From NCBI GenBank assembly GCA_948560485.1, contig CAOXUF010000072.1, positions 2,949-8,880 of the forward strand: 5,932 bases of DNA, written 5' to 3'. The DNA comes from an uncultured Eubacterium sp. Its GTDB lineage: Bacteria > Bacillota_A > Clostridia > Lachnospirales > Lachnospiraceae. Shown in pieces: positions 5,674-5,932 of the stretch (within the stretch, counting starts at the first letter, position 1; every line of letters starts with the position of its first letter). A model generated the notes under the pieces. It did not search any database, was not told where the DNA came from, and saw nothing but the letters and a program-made list of their open reading frames with translations. The translations under genes and the position numbers were made by a program.

Positions 5674-5932
5674 TAAATCTCACCTGCCTTAACTATATAG
5701 CCGCCTGATGGGAGACTTCCGTCAGGATAATCTTCGGGTCCTGTTTTTCCTGAAATTGCCACATTTTTTCCAATAGTGACATCATTCGGAATCTCACTTC
5801 CTTCACCAATAACAGTCAACTCACAATTATATACTTTCTGACTCAACTGGCTGTCTGCATACTCTCCGATACCGATTGTGCAGCGTTCCCCAACTTCCAC
5901 ATTTTCAGCTATGATTGTATTATATATTTTCG
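5673..5932 (-). CDS. glgC: Glucose-1-phosphate adenylyltransferase catalytic subunit, C-terminal fragment
   Basis: This is the last 86 codons of a gene whose start lies beyond the right edge of the window; the frame stays open to base 5932. The visible part is the left-handed beta-helix of ADP-glucose pyrophosphorylase, with hexapeptide-type repeats (IIAENVEVGERCTIG, then VIGEGSEIPNDVTIGKNVAI) and the typical GlgC tail ending DYPDG...SGGYIVKAGEI. The GTG at 5898-5900 is an internal valine, not a start, because the residues before it (KIYNTIIAEN) continue the helix repeats. By family knowledge GlgC makes ADP-glucose from ATP and glucose-1-phosphate for glycogen synthesis in the cytoplasm, and the beta-helix contributes to oligomerisation and allostery. 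Its TAA stop shares one base with the ATG of glgD. The catalytic domain is outside the window, so activity cannot be judged here; the assignment to GlgC rather than another nucleotidyltransferase rests on the tail and on the adjacent glgD. Confidence 0.9.
   Translation of the reverse strand, partial: KIYNTIIAENVEVGERCTIGIGEYADSQLSQKVYNCELTVIGEGSEIPNDVTIGKNVAISGKTGPEDYPDGSLPSGGYIVKAGEI

Noticed and set aside
5898..5900. GTG as the start of a short protein of 75 residues
   Set aside because: The frame continues upstream to the window edge with GlgC beta-helix residues, so this is an internal valine codon.

Overview
All genes in this window lie on the minus strand, so the biological order runs from high to low coordinates. 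The window looks like a low-GC anaerobic Clostridia chromosome, most likely Lachnospiraceae (the Roseburia / Eubacterium / Butyrivibrio type of gut or rumen bacterium). The reasons are a paired GlgC/GlgD glycogen system, which is a Firmicutes trait, an attached spoVG, and a very large secreted glycan-active protein ending in lysine-rich BspA-type leucine-rich repeats. The family assignment is inference from gene content; no rRNA or other strong taxonomic marker is present.

Region 1 (about 5932 to 4197) is the end of a tight operon: the 3' end of glgC, then glgD (the stop and start codons overlap as TAATG), then spoVG 15 nt after the glgD stop. It closes with a textbook intrinsic terminator, a 12-13 bp perfect stem followed by six T. 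GlgC and GlgD form ADP-glucose pyrophosphorylase for glycogen synthesis. GlgD has lost several catalytic-site residues and is expected to be the regulatory partner. SpoVG is a small nucleic-acid-binding regulator that would be co-transcribed with them.

Region 2 (4196 to 3949) is a 248-nt AT-rich intergenic stretch with the promoter of the secreted protein: a candidate -35, an extended -10, a LacI-type palindrome with a central CG just upstream of the -35, and a perfect 12-bp inverted repeat starting inside the -10 and covering the predicted transcription start. A perfect AGGAGG ribosome binding site precedes the ATG.

Region 3 (3948 to 5) holds one large secreted protein split by a -1-type frameshift inside its first fibronectin type III domain. 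The upstream frame encodes a signal peptide, a fascin-like beta-trefoil and the first strands of the FN3 domain. The downstream frame carries the rest of that domain, a second FN3, a tandem beta-helix catalytic region resembling GH87 alpha-1,3-glucanases (WRADHG and NGDD motifs), an acidic linker and six BspA-type leucine-rich repeats. Rejoined, it would be about 1,310 residues. The split may be a recent mutation, an assembly error, or a switchable or slippage-rescued site; the sequence alone cannot decide. The most interesting points are the unusual architecture of this putative alpha-1,3-glucanase, the frameshift, and the palindromes over its promoter.
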